Source of the DNA: Terrimonas ginsenosidimutans
GTDB lineage: Bacteria; Bacteroidota; Bacteroidia; Chitinophagales; Chitinophagaceae
Direction: 5' to 3'
Length of the DNA stretch: 64,000 bases
NCBI RefSeq assembly: GCF_022012415.1
Contig: NZ_JAKLTR010000009.1
Location: forward strand, 1 to 64,000
In this document: positions 42,963 through 51,978 of the stretch, in pieces
How positions within the stretch are numbered: the stretch's first letter is position 1
Layout: each line of letters opens with the position of its first letter
Position numbers and translations under genes: made by a program
The notes under the pieces: model-generated
What the model saw: only the letters and a program-made list of their open reading frames with translations
What the model was told of the DNA's origin: nothing
The model's database searches: none

Positions 42963-44582
42963 TCACTTCCCCACCTCCCTCTCAAGGAAAAGATACCGTT
43001 CCCTGTTTCTCTCCTGCTCGGGTTTTGTGGTAACATTGATATTCATGAATACAACTTTCTCGGTGGTCACCGCCGGCCAGTCGGGTAATCCTTTACCATT
43101 AGGAGAATGTGATTTAATGAAATTGACAAAATAGGCCTGCATTGTTTTGGACACGGCATAGTCATCCGCCGTCCACGCGAATACCTTGTTCCCGTCCAGG
43201 TTTCCCATTGCGTATTCGATTTCCGCAGAGTGAACGGCTCCTTTGTCTGGTGGCGGCACAGGCCCGCTGCTCTTTACTACACCACCCGCTAATCCGGGTG
43301 CCGAGCCAGCTTCGCGCATCGGTGGCCTGGGATGCGAATACAGGTAACGGTAAACAGGCTTATTGCTCTTCACCTGCTGATCGATCCATTTCCAGGTGGA
43401 GAAACTGATGAACCTGTCACCTGCAAGATCAGTTGCGACCTGTTCCGCCTCTGCGTCATTGGACACATGATACACCTTCAGCACCTCATCGGCCTTTTCC
43501 CCATAGATCTTTTTAACGGCTGCTTCAAAGTTCTCTTTCGTTGGTTTTGCCGCACCCAATAAGCCTCTGAAGTTTGATTCTTCATTGTTCCATCCCGCAA
43601 GCAAGGGTACCTGAGCCTGCTGATTCGCAGCATAGATGGCAAATGGATCTTCGGGGAAAAAATGACCGTCTATCGCGATCGGAAAACGGAAAGGATTGAA
43701 TTTTGCAGCAGCAGCCAGCAGCCTGTCTGCAGGTATTGCGCGTAATTCCGCAAGGGTACTTGCCCCGGCAGCTTTACCAAACTCCACTCCGGCGGCTTCC
43801 GCTTTCGCCAGCGGAGCAGCAGACAGCGTGCCCAGGATTGAACCACTTTCTCCAATAGCCGCACTGATCAGCTTCTTCGAGAGCGGCGATGCCATCAGCG
43901 CACTCACAGATATAGAACCAGCAGATTCACCGGCAATCGTAACGCGCGACGGATCACCACCAAACATGGCAATATTCTCCTTCACCCATTTCAAGGCAGC
44001 TGCCTGGTCAAGCAGCCCGTAGTTGCCGGAAGCTTTGTAGGGAGATTCTTTAGTCAGTTCAGGATGGGCCATAAAGCCAAAAACGCCGAGACGGTAATTG
44101 ACCGTTAGCGCAACGATCCCGTGCTTTGCCATGCTTTCTCCATCGTAGCGGCTTTCCGAACCATCTCCGGCTACAAATCCGCCTCCATAGAAATAGACCA
44201 GTACGGGTAACAGCTTTTTGCTTTTAGCAGAAGGAGTCCATACATTAAGATAAAGGCAGTCTTCGCTCATTCCATCTGAGCGAAAGCCCATATCACCGAA
44301 GACTGCGGTCTGCATCGCCCTCGGACCAAAATGATCAGCCTTGCGCAGGCCTTCCCAGTTCTTTACCGGCTGCGGTTCACGCCATCTCAGTTCGCCAACC
44401 GGCGGTGCACCAAAAGGGATCCCCTTGAATGAGATCACACCGCTCTTTTCGACCACCCCCTGAAGGGAGCCATTGGCCGTTCGTACGATCGGATCATCCA
44501 TCCCGGAAACTAACCCTGACTTTTTAAAAGAGAAACTGCCGATGACCATCAGCAGCAATAAAGGCGCAATCAGTTTTTTCAT
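42963..44582 (-). CDS. Type-B carboxylesterase (lipase family)
   Basis: A 539-residue exported alpha/beta hydrolase with a signal peptide (LIAPLLLLMVIGSFSF). The nucleophile Ser220 sits in TIAGESAGSISVS; the oxyanion loop is YFYGGGFVAGDG; the Cys/Ser loop SEDCLYLNVWTP matches family type-B esterases. The acidic residue and His appear later (NNEESNF, and SAEIEYAMGN near a His). This family hydrolyses esters or amides of diverse alcohols and acids; specificity is not clear from sequence. It is probably periplasmic or secreted. It is monocistronic and flanked by the 8-mer array on its 3' side. Confidence 0.92.
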   Translation of the reverse strand: MKKLIAPLLLLMVIGSFSFKKSGLVSGMDDPIVRTANGSLQGVVEKSGVISFKGIPFGAPPVGELRWREPQPVKNWEGLRKADHFGPRAMQTAVFGDMGFRSDGMSEDCLYLNVWTPSAKSKKLLPVLVYFYGGGFVAGDGSESRYDGESMAKHGIVALTVNYRLGVFGFMAHPELTKESPYKASGNYGLLDQAAALKWVKENIAMFGGDPSRVTIAGESAGSISVSALMASPLSKKLISAAIGESGSILGTLSAAPLAKAEAAGVEFGKAAGASTLAELRAIPADRLLAAAAKFNPFRFPIAIDGHFFPEDPFAIYAANQQAQVPLLAGWNNEESNFRGLLGAAKPTKENFEAAVKKIYGEKADEVLKVYHVSNDAEAEQVATDLAGDRFISFSTWKWIDQQVKSNKPVYRYLYSHPRPPMREAGSAPGLAGGVVKSSGPVPPPDKGAVHSAEIEYAMGNLDGNKVFAWTADDYAVSKTMQAYFVNFIKSHSPNGKGLPDWPAVTTEKVVFMNINVTTKPEQERNRERYLFLEREVGK

Positions 44583-44652
44583 AACAGCATTTTTACAGCA
44601 ATCAAATTAACCATTTTTTGGAGATCAGATCGCAGACAAAAATGCTATTGTC

Positions 44653-44955
44653 CTAAGCCAGCAACTCTTTCGCCTTATCAGTAATTACCTGTGCGATCTT
44701 ACCCTTGAAAAAAGAAACCGCAAATGGAAGCTTTGCATTGATGTCAACAGAAGAAGGATTTACATCGATCACGCCTCCAAGATCAAATCCCTTCACAGAA
44801 AAACCGAACTTGCCGCTATTGCCTTCCCATTGCTCCTGTGCACCATCGATCAGGTCTTTGTGCTCCTCCCGTAGGTTGGTCAGCAGTTTCTTGATACGGG
44901 TCAGTGCTTCTTCTGAAGAAAGATTGTGAGGTATATTGAGGTTGAGGTCAGACAT
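44653..44955 (-). CDS. Polyhydroxyalkanoic acid system-type protein
   Basis: A 100-residue protein with the PHA_gran_rgn pattern: DLNLNIPHNLSSEEALTRIKKLL, LIDGAQEQWEGNSGKFGFSV, GGVIDVNPSSVDINAKLPFAVSFFKGKIAQVI. The beta-strand alternation (GFSVKGFDLGGVIDV, VDINAKLPFAV) suggests a small beta/alpha fold. The family name comes from neighbourhood with PHA synthesis genes elsewhere; no PHA genes are here and the role is not known. The ATG at 44955 (not the ATG at 44976) fits the family start. It lies just upstream of the esterase gene on the same strand, so co-transcription is likely. Confidence 0.85.
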   Translation of the reverse strand: MSDLNLNIPHNLSSEEALTRIKKLLTNLREEHKDLIDGAQEQWEGNSGKFGFSVKGFDLGGVIDVNPSSVDINAKLPFAVSFFKGKIAQVITDKAKELLA

Positions 44956-45148
44956 GGTTGATAATTGAGCCAGCAAATTACGATTCTTTATTTAAATGGA
45001 TTTCCCGCAAGACGGCCCAACCCGAATGATTATCATTATAAAAATAACACTCGGTCATCCGCAAAAGTGTAACGGGGATCTTGCCCTGCACATCCAAATG
45101 GTTATACAAACCATCAAAGTAACCAGGCGGTCATGCCGTGCATAGAAT

Positions 45149-45964
45149 CTATTTTTCCGGCACGGGGATCACTGCCAGATTATTATCGGCTGCAGTCCAG
45201 ATCGACATATATTTCCGCCCCACGACCATATATTGCCCCCAGCCGGTAAAGCGCTGGTATAACATGAGCGTGCAGAGATCAGTCGGCGTGATCACATCAC
45301 CATACAAAGGAAGGTGAGAGTGCATCGCGCCAACAACCTGGTTGCCATCTTTATCTTTTTGCCCGTAAGGAGATTCTATCAGACTGCCGTGCAAACGTCT
45401 TTTCGCGGTTGCCCTGAAGTTTGCGTCAAACTCAAGCAGGTAATCGTTCCCAAAGAGCAGCAGATCATTCCTGGTAGTAGCTGTCAGTATATAAACTTTC
45501 CGGTGATCGCCGTATATCAGCGGTATCAGGTTAAGGTTCGTGTTCTTGTATTGCCTGATCATCGTATCACCCTGTATCGATGCGTAGGCTGCATTCCTGA
45601 GCTGGTAATACTGTTTCTCGAGTACGGTAAATTCTCTCACCTTCAGGTCAGCGGTTGCTTTTGACAGGTTAAACGATGTATCAAATCGCATAGTGCCGAT
45701 CACCTTTGGAGACTCTTCTGTGGAAAAGAAAATACAGGCGGCGCCGGCAGCATCCTCATAGGAGAAATAGCCGCCGATCTTTTCACGGTCTTTAAACTTT
45801 TCAAGGAACAGATCTGTACCGTGCCAGGATGCCATTTCAGAGCGGAACAACCGCTTACCTTCAGTGAGTACACTATCGCGGACCTGCTGAATTGGCTCTG
45901 TTTGAGCAAATGCAGCCATCACGGAGCAAAAAAATAATTGCAGGAGAAGGAGGATCTTTTTCAT
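45149..45964 (-). CDS. Hypothetical exported protein
   Basis: A 271-residue protein with a signal peptide (ILLLLQLFFCSVMAAFAQ). The mature part shows beta-strands and conserved-looking aromatic loops (GGYFSYEDAAGAACIFFS, GTMRFDTSFNL, LPLYGDVITPTDLCTLMLYQRFTGWGQYMVVG) and a HSH-like element (MHSHLPLYGD) that could be a metal site. I do not recognise the family. It is on its own, with 185 bp and no terminator before the divergent gene. Confidence 0.7.
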   Translation of the reverse strand: MKKILLLLQLFFCSVMAAFAQTEPIQQVRDSVLTEGKRLFRSEMASWHGTDLFLEKFKDREKIGGYFSYEDAAGAACIFFSTEESPKVIGTMRFDTSFNLSKATADLKVREFTVLEKQYYQLRNAAYASIQGDTMIRQYKNTNLNLIPLIYGDHRKVYILTATTRNDLLLFGNDYLLEFDANFRATAKRRLHGSLIESPYGQKDKDGNQVVGAMHSHLPLYGDVITPTDLCTLMLYQRFTGWGQYMVVGRKYMSIWTAADNNLAVIPVPEK

Positions 45965-46141
45965 ATAACAGGCGGTTTATTAACAGATCAGGACATAAAA
46001 TACAAAAGCAATCGCAGAAATCCCAGCACGGTTTATACCATTTCGAAACAGGGTATAGACATCATCGAACGCGTTCTGTGCATTGCCCCGCGTTCATACT
46101 ACGGATAAATTTGTCAGCATTGATTTACCCCTTAAACTAAA

Positions 46142-46936
46142 ATGATCATGTCTACAATTACAACCAGGAACGTGCTGTTTATCACCGGAGCGTTTGTGAC
46201 CCATCACAGCTGGGATGAATGGGTGGCTTACTTCAACAGCAAAGGTTATAATGCCATTAATCCTCCATGGCCGCACAAAGACGGTTATGCCGGAGAGCTG
46301 AGAAGCCGTCAGCCGAATGATATCGCGCTTGCGACACTGACCTTATCCCAACTGATTGACCACTACGCCAGTATTGCCAGGAGTTTCCCGGAAAAACCGA
46401 TCATCATCGGGCATTCCCTTGGCGGCCTGATCACACAGGTATTGCTTAACCGCGGTTTGGCCGCCGCCGCCGTTACGCTTCATTCCGTCCCAACCCTTGG
46501 CGTATTCCCTTATGAATTTTCTTTCCTGAAAGCGGGCTGGAGATCGCTTGGATTATTCACTTCGGTCAAAAAGACCTACCTGATGTCCTTTAAGACCTGG
46601 CAATACGCTTTCGTGAACGGCATGTCCTTACCGGAACAGCAACATGCTTACGACATCAGCACAATTCCTGAATCAAAAACAGTGGCGCGCGGAGGTCTTA
46701 CCAGGGCTGCTGCGGTCGATTACAACAAACCACATGCACCATACCTGATGACTTCAGGAAGCAACGACCATATCATTCCCCCACATCTTAATTATCGTAA
46801 CTACAAGAGATACAAAAAAGACAACGGTTCCATACTCGAATACAAAGAATTCCCCGGCCGCAACCACTACGTAGTCAACCTCCCTGTCTGGAAAGAGAAT
46901 GCAGATTATGTGATCGACTGGCTGAAGAGGGTGTGA
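46142..46936 (+). CDS. Alpha/beta hydrolase (paralogue)
   Basis: A 264-residue cytoplasmic alpha/beta-hydrolase. Motifs: VLFITGAFVTHHSWDEWVAYF near the start, nucleophile elbow IIGHSLGGLITQ, probable Asp in SGSNDHIIPPHL, catalytic His in PGRNHYVVNL. It shares order, length and cap features with the protein at 22406-23185 (see there), so these two arose by duplication and have dispersed. Start ATG at 46142 or 46148; both keep the first strand. Substrate unknown. An 8-mer array follows immediately. Confidence 0.88.
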   Translation: MIMSTITTRNVLFITGAFVTHHSWDEWVAYFNSKGYNAINPPWPHKDGYAGELRSRQPNDIALATLTLSQLIDHYASIARSFPEKPIIIGHSLGGLITQVLLNRGLAAAAVTLHSVPTLGVFPYEFSFLKAGWRSLGLFTSVKKTYLMSFKTWQYAFVNGMSLPEQQHAYDISTIPESKTVARGGLTRAAAVDYNKPHAPYLMTSGSNDHIIPPHLNYRNYKRYKKDNGSILEYKEFPGRNHYVVNLPVWKENADYVIDWLKRV

Positions 46937-46951
46937 GAGCGGTGGGGAAAG

Positions 46952-47066
46952 GTTTAAAGGTTTAATAGTTTAATAGTTTAAGAGTTTAAGAGTTTCAACG
47001 TCTAACGGTTTCAATGTTTAGCGGTTACCTAAACTATCAAACTATTAAACTTTTAAACTTTTAAAC
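46952..47066. repeat. Inverted arrays of the 8-mer AGTTTAAG
   Basis: Units AGGTTTAA, AGTTTAAT, AGTTTAAG, AGTTTAAG at 46952-46987, a spacer with CGTCTAACGGTTTC and TTTAGCGG, then inverted units (TTAAACTT, TTAAACTA) at 47035-47066. Between the hydrolase and the histidine kinase gene. Confidence 0.85.
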
Positions 47067-47206
47067 TATTAAACTTCCACCCCCCTCCCTCCGCCCCCAT
47101 ACCCCAAAACGCTCCCCTCATACAACATACCGGTAAGTCTTGTTCGCGGCATCGTTATTGATCAAATAAAAGTTACTTTAGCCGTTCACTTCTGACCAAC
47201 GGGTGT

Positions 47207-48991
47207 ATGACCACAAAAAAAAGAAAATACAAGTTCAGCCGGATCCCTGTGCGCGGACTTTCCCTTCAGCAGCGCCTGCCATTGCTGATCTGTATTTTAC
47301 TGCTCTGTATCATTCTTGTGTTCAGCATCAGTTCGTATATCACTGTCAGAAGATCTTATCTTCAAGCCGGCCGTGAGCGGTTGTCATCTTTAAGTATGCA
47401 ATTAAGCTCTTTATTCGGGCAAACATTCCAGAACTTCTTACAAACAGCCCGGCAGGCAGCAAACCAGGAAGAACTGCGGGCCTATCTTATTACCGGAAAA
47501 GCAGGGTATCGTGAAGCGGCTATCCGGAAACTGGAAGCACTCAGAACGGATAGCGCGAATATCAGCGCAACGCTGTATGACACACATAAGAGGCCGGTAT
47601 TACATATAGTCAGGGACAGCCTCGGAGAAAAAATGCCCGGTGATCCGGGTCTGCTGGAAACAGCTGTTCCGGATGCAGGTGTGATCGGCAAACTTCACCA
47701 GCAGCACAACCGGATCTATTTCCCCGTGTTGCATAAGGTGAAAGAAGGCCGGGAAACGGTGGGCTATCTGCTCCGCTGGCGAAAATTGTCCACCACCCAG
47801 GAAGGTGTGCAACAACTTTCACAGCTGCTCGGTTCCGGCGCGATATTATATGTTGCCAACCTTGACGGCTCCGTATGGTCAGATCTTGTTTCCCCGGTTG
47901 ATGCCCCGAGAGGCCTCGCAGACAGATCAACCGGCGTACACGATTTTGAGAATGGCAAGGGACCTGCGATCGGTGCCATCCGGACCATCCAGCATACCCC
48001 ATGGATGATCATGATCGAATTTACACAGGCAAGTTTATTAACGGCCCCAAATCGGTTCATGAACTGGCTTATTGTTGCCGGAATGCTGTTTACCGCTATC
48101 GGAAGTTTCCTGGCATGGCTGCTGAGCCGCAATCTTACCCGGCCTTTGAAAGACCTGACGGCAGCTTCCTCTGCACTCGCAGATGGTGACTATACTGCGA
48201 TCGTACCGGTAGAACGAAGGGACGAAATGGGCAAGCTCGCACGCGCATTCAATGCCATGTCCGGCAAGATCAGAGAAGCCCATGCCGATCTGGAAAAACA
48301 GGTACAGGAAACAGGACTAATGAACGACCAGCTCCGGGAGCTCTCAGCCCACCTGCAAAACATACGCGAAGAAGAACGTATCCACATAGCAAGGGAAATG
48401 CATGATGAACTCGGGCAGCTCCTGACAGGATTCAAAATGGATGTGATATCTGTTAAGCGAAAGATGGGACAGCCGGTTGATCCAAAGATCCTGACAAGAC
48501 TGGATACAATGGAGGCTACAAGTGATGAAGCCATCAAATTTGTAAGAAAGCTTTCTGCGGAACTACGCCCCAGCCTCCTCGATGACCTTGGGCTGATCGC
48601 CGCTCTTGAATGGCATAGCCAGGAATTTGAAAGACGCTACAGCATACGCACCATTTTTCAAAGCGAAATGCAGGAGATCGCCATTGCTCCATTGATCGGA
48701 ACGGGAGTATTCCGCATCTTCCAGGAATCCCTTACCAATATCGCCAGGCATGCCGGCGCGCATCAGATAAAAGCGACACTTAAGCTCAGTAATTCTTCCC
48801 TGAAACTGACCATCACTGACGACGGTGAGGGCTTCGACCCGGATGGACAACGCAAAACACTCGGACTGCTCGGGATGAAAGAGCGCGCGATCATGATCGG
48901 CGGCGAGCTGGATATTTATTCAAGTCCCGGCCGCGGTACAACAATTACCGTTACCATCCCTTCCACACAACTTACCGGATCCGGTCGATAG
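47207..48991 (+). CDS. Sensor histidine kinase (HisKA_3), orphan
   Basis: A 594-residue membrane kinase. Membrane span 1 at about 27-49; an extracytoplasmic sensor of ~230 residues without a recognised subfamily (about 50-280); span 2 at about 283-305; HAMP at about 303-357 (RNLTRPLKDLTAASSALADGDY); a coiled coil; HisKA_3 with phospho-acceptor His399 in EEERIHIAREMHDELGQ; HATPase with the G1-like DDGEGFDPDG and LGLLGMKERAIMIGG. The class normally phosphorylates NarL-type regulators, but none is adjacent; the next gene is convergent. It could act on a regulator outside the window. Confidence 0.94.
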   Translation: MTTKKRKYKFSRIPVRGLSLQQRLPLLICILLLCIILVFSISSYITVRRSYLQAGRERLSSLSMQLSSLFGQTFQNFLQTARQAANQEELRAYLITGKAGYREAAIRKLEALRTDSANISATLYDTHKRPVLHIVRDSLGEKMPGDPGLLETAVPDAGVIGKLHQQHNRIYFPVLHKVKEGRETVGYLLRWRKLSTTQEGVQQLSQLLGSGAILYVANLDGSVWSDLVSPVDAPRGLADRSTGVHDFENGKGPAIGAIRTIQHTPWMIMIEFTQASLLTAPNRFMNWLIVAGMLFTAIGSFLAWLLSRNLTRPLKDLTAASSALADGDYTAIVPVERRDEMGKLARAFNAMSGKIREAHADLEKQVQETGLMNDQLRELSAHLQNIREEERIHIAREMHDELGQLLTGFKMDVISVKRKMGQPVDPKILTRLDTMEATSDEAIKFVRKLSAELRPSLLDDLGLIAALEWHSQEFERRYSIRTIFQSEMQEIAIAPLIGTGVFRIFQESLTNIARHAGAHQIKATLKLSNSSLKLTITDDGEGFDPDGQRKTLGLLGMKERAIMIGGELDIYSSPGRGTTITVTIPSTQLTGSGR

Positions 48992-49790
48992 CTTCCGCCA
49001 CTTTCTGCATGACCTCTCCAACGCCATTCTCTTCATTGGACCTTGTTTCAAAACGCGCAGCCTTTTTCACTTCCGGATGCGCATTAGTCATCGCGTAACT
49101 GAAATAAGCCTGCTTCATCATTTCCACGTCATTCAAATAATCACCGAATGCCATGCATTCCTCCACAGAAATATTCAGCTGCTGCTGAACAGCCTGCAAC
49201 GCGCGGCCTTTATTGGCAAGCTGATGCGACAGATCAAGCCAGATCTTACCGGAAACCTTTACCTGCAATTCTCCTTCCAGGTGCCTGAACACAGGATAAC
49301 TGTTCGCTTCAGCTCCACTCAGATCACAAATAGCGATCTTAAGGAAATCATCTTCTTCAACAGCCAGCAGATCATCAACGAACACCCTGCGATCATAATA
49401 CATTTCAACATGGCGGAGGAACTCCGGCTCGCGGCTTTCCAGGTACGCCTGTTTCTTGCCACAAAGAATAATGTTTACGCCGGTTATTCCCCGTGCCATA
49501 CGGATCAGCTCCGGCACTTGATCCATTGGCAAGGACTGAACAAACAGATCGCGTCCCTGGTATTGCACATGGCTGCCATTCTCTGCGATAAAAATCATAT
49601 CGGAGCCAAGCTCACCAAACGTATTCTGAAGATTATACAATTGCCGCCCACTCGCCGGGGCGAAGAATACCCCTTTTGTTTTTAAGTGATCATAGAGGGC
49701 GGGAAATCCTTTATCATACTCGTGTTTGCTGTTCAGAAGGGTCCCGTCCATGTCCGCTGCGATCAGCCGGATGCCAGAAAAATCTATCAT
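48972..49790 (-). CDS. Cof-type HAD hydrolase
   Basis: A 272-residue HAD phosphatase of the Cof/YkrA type IIB. Motif I is LIAADMDGTLLNSKHEY; a cap of ~100 residues lies between; motif II is the Ser in FAPASGRQL; motif III Lys in LANKGRALQAVQQ; motif IV FGDYLNDVEMMKQA. Substrates in the family are sugar phosphates, FMN or PLP-like compounds. The ATG at 49790 fits; the upstream TTG extension is not supported. Its 3' end overlaps the convergent kinase gene by 20 bp (48972-48991), so antisense transcripts could form there. Confidence 0.92.
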   Translation of the reverse strand: MIDFSGIRLIAADMDGTLLNSKHEYDKGFPALYDHLKTKGVFFAPASGRQLYNLQNTFGELGSDMIFIAENGSHVQYQGRDLFVQSLPMDQVPELIRMARGITGVNIILCGKKQAYLESREPEFLRHVEMYYDRRVFVDDLLAVEEDDFLKIAICDLSGAEANSYPVFRHLEGELQVKVSGKIWLDLSHQLANKGRALQAVQQQLNISVEECMAFGDYLNDVEMMKQAYFSYAMTNAHPEVKKAARFETRSNEENGVGEVMQKVAEAIDRIR

Positions 49791-50023
49791 CCCGCAAAGG
49801 TAGTTCAAGCAAAAAAAAGAGAAAAGAAAATCAGCTTTTTTGAGACGATCGTGTTATCCGTACTCTTACACAATAAAACTGGCATTTATTTGGTTAAGAA
49901 GAGTGGCGGATCATCTCTGAAATTTTTATCAATTTCTGTCCCGTTTTATAGGTATAACACGTATTTATACCAATAAAGGGAAACAACTAATTAATATATT
50001 GTTGTCCGAAACCAAACAGAAGT

Positions 50024-50812
50024 ATGAAACGTTTTTTCATTGTCCTTTCTCTTGCTGTTATCACCGGCCTTTCCCACCAGCTGCATGCCCAGCAAACAAC
50101 CGGCGGTGAGGGGAGCAGCACAAGCACCGCTGACAACGGGAATATTAAGAAAAACCTGCTGAAAGTGAACCTGACAGGTCTTTTTGTAAAAAACTATTCC
50201 CTGCAGTATGAACGCATTTTGACCAGGAAGACAAGCGTGGCTTTGTCCTTTCGAACCATGCCAACCTCCAGTGTCCCGTTCAAAGGTTTTTTCCGGGATG
50301 TAACCGATAATGATCCGTATACCAACCAGGTTATAGACAACCTCAGGTTAAGCAATATTGCCATAACGCCGGAGTTCCGGTTCTACCTGGGCGAGGGTTA
50401 TGGAAAAGGCTTCTATATCGCGCCGTTCTATCGTTATGCAAAATTCAAATCGGAGGACCTTGTGTTCGAATATGATCATGGCAACACCACCGAGTCCATT
50501 GTTATAAGCGGAGACCAGTCATCTCATACAGGGGGCATTCAACTTGGTGCTCAGTGGTTTCTCGGGAAAAGTGTAGCGCTGGACTGGTGGATACTGGGCC
50601 CTCATTATGGTACGGTGAATGGAAATTTTTCAGGCATAACAGACCGGGTATTGTCACAGCAGGAGCAGAATAGCCTGCGCCAGGCGTTGGAAGATGTTGA
50701 AGTACCCATTGCGGATAAACAGATCACCGTGACCTCAAGGGGAGCGGATGTAAAAGTCACCGGCGGATGGTTAGGCCTGCGTGCCGGACTTACCGTTGGC
50801 ATACGTTTCTGA
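50024..50812 (+). CDS. DUF3575 outer-membrane beta-barrel
   Basis: A 262-residue barrel with signal peptide (VLSLAVITGLSHQLHAQ) and a low-complexity linker (TTGGEGSSTSTADNG). DUF3575-type strands follow: KVNLTGLFVKNYSLQYERIL, SVALSFRTMP, IAITPEFRFYLGEG, GFYIAPFYRYAKF, GGIQLGAQWFLGKSVALDWWILGPHYG, GWLGLRAGLTVGIRF, ending in Phe. Role unknown; outer-membrane location is well supported. It is closed by a large perfect hairpin shared with the next gene. Confidence 0.85.
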   Translation: MKRFFIVLSLAVITGLSHQLHAQQTTGGEGSSTSTADNGNIKKNLLKVNLTGLFVKNYSLQYERILTRKTSVALSFRTMPTSSVPFKGFFRDVTDNDPYTNQVIDNLRLSNIAITPEFRFYLGEGYGKGFYIAPFYRYAKFKSEDLVFEYDHGNTTESIVISGDQSSHTGGIQLGAQWFLGKSVALDWWILGPHYGTVNGNFSGITDRVLSQQEQNSLRQALEDVEVPIADKQITVTSRGADVKVTGGWLGLRAGLTVGIRF

Positions 50813-50827
50813 TAAAAGACATTCCTG

Positions 50828-50877
50828 ACAGTATGTAAAATAGCCTGACGCGATCGTCAGGCTATTTTACATACTGT
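50828..50877. terminator. Perfect 23-bp bidirectional terminator hairpin
   Basis: Two exact 23-bp arms (50828-50850 and 50855-50877) with a 4-nt loop CGAT and core ATAGCCTGACG. It lies between convergent genes; the stop codon and last six residues of the LytTR gene are inside the right arm. It has short A/T-rich sides rather than long T runs. Confidence 0.85.
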
Positions 50878-51276
50878 ACTGGTTCCACTGAAATCGATAA
50901 ACCCGCCGGCATTACCGGCAACCGGCTCATCCGCATCACTGGTCACCGTATGATCGGCATTCCATAACATCCGGATCCTGGCTTCCATCAGCTTCCTGTA
51001 TTTATCGCTGAAGGAGAATACACCATCACGCAAAGTAACCGTTTGCCTGTCAAATGAAATGATCCTGTTCAACGCTACGAGTGTTGAACGGTTAACACGG
51101 CAGAACTGATCCGGGCGTAATATTTTCTCCAACTGTTTGATGGTAAGGAAAGGAATGTAAATACCATGATCTGTTACAATCTTCACATGATGATCCAGCG
51201 AAAGCACATATCGTATCTCATCAATACTTATACGGACATATTTCTTCTTTAAATGAATAAAAAAACTTTGTTGCAT
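50857..51276 (-). CDS. Stand-alone LytTR-domain DNA-binding protein
   Basis: A 139-residue protein that is essentially a LytTR domain with no receiver: YVRISIDEIRYVLSLDHHVKIVTDHG, TIKQLEKILRPDQFCRVNRSTLVALNRIISFDR, VFSFSDKYRKLMEARI. The C-terminal 35 residues are unstructured. The conserved arginines/asparagines of the DNA-contact loop (FCRVNRSTLVAL) are intact. It therefore needs no phosphorylation and may act constitutively or by ligand or protein contact. The ATG at 51276 gives the domain start; the upstream frame to 51342 is unlikely. It is divergent from the permease region and 100 bp below a 15-bp palindrome. Confidence 0.88.
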   Translation of the reverse strand: MQQSFFIHLKKKYVRISIDEIRYVLSLDHHVKIVTDHGIYIPFLTIKQLEKILRPDQFCRVNRSTLVALNRIISFDRQTVTLRDGVFSFSDKYRKLMEARIRMLWNADHTVTSDADEPVAGNAGGFIDFSGTSTVCKIA

Positions 51277-51978
51277 GATGAATAGTTTAGGATAAGTAAT
51301 AAGGTATGCGGCTATTACAGGGAGGCGATCCGGATTATGCAAAAAGCAGGTTACTACAGGTCAGTGCCAGCAGCAGGCATACGTAGCAGCTACGTTGATC
51401 ATTAAAATATTTACCTGGATAATCGGGGCGCATTGATAAAACAAGATAACAGAATGGTATTGTAATTTCAATCAACTAAACAGCAACCGTACTATTGGCG
51501 ACGTGAAATAGTATTCTGAAGGCACGAACAAAAACAACTCTCCGCATTTCTGATCCATTCGTCGTTTCATATAAAAAGGGGAAGTGGAAACTTCCCCCGG
51601 TGCTTCACATGAGAAAACGAAAAAACCAAGATGCTCATACACTAAACTTGATCAGATTCATCGCAATGTAATGAGCTTACCCACACTCCCGCAGGATCAC
51701 AGCATAAACATCTCATCGCACTCCGTGAAACCTTCATTGAAAATAAGAAGAGATGTTTCTATGAAAGATCATGATGCAGGCAGCTGCTCATTGCCAGGCA
51801 GTGCGGGTAATCACCATCCGCGCATGACTGACACCTGACCCATTGGTTTTTAAAATTTTCAAGAAAAACCAGCATAACCTGCATTTTTTCCACAGATTGG
51901 CATAATCCATAAACGGTTGGAAATCCGAAAGGTGTTTTACTTATTTTTACCCTACTTAACAGACGCAGATTTTGATTG
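51277..51978. other. Intergenic region, no gene recognised
   Basis: About 700 bp between the LytTR gene and the large permease gene. A palindrome is at 51381-51395; otherwise I see no repeat or promoter box. The 84-codon frame at 51584-51838 has no family resemblance or start signal. Confidence 0.55.
51381..51395. promoter_or_regulatory. 15-bp palindrome upstream of the LytTR gene
   Basis: ACGTAGC-A-GCTACGT, perfect 7-bp arms, about 105 bp upstream of the LytTR start codon, a plausible operator. Confidence 0.35.

Noticed and set aside
51584-51838. 84-codon frame between LytTR and the FtsX permease
   Set aside because: Composition is random-like (many His, Ser, Lys), no signal peptide or domain, no spacing to neighbours that suggests an operon.
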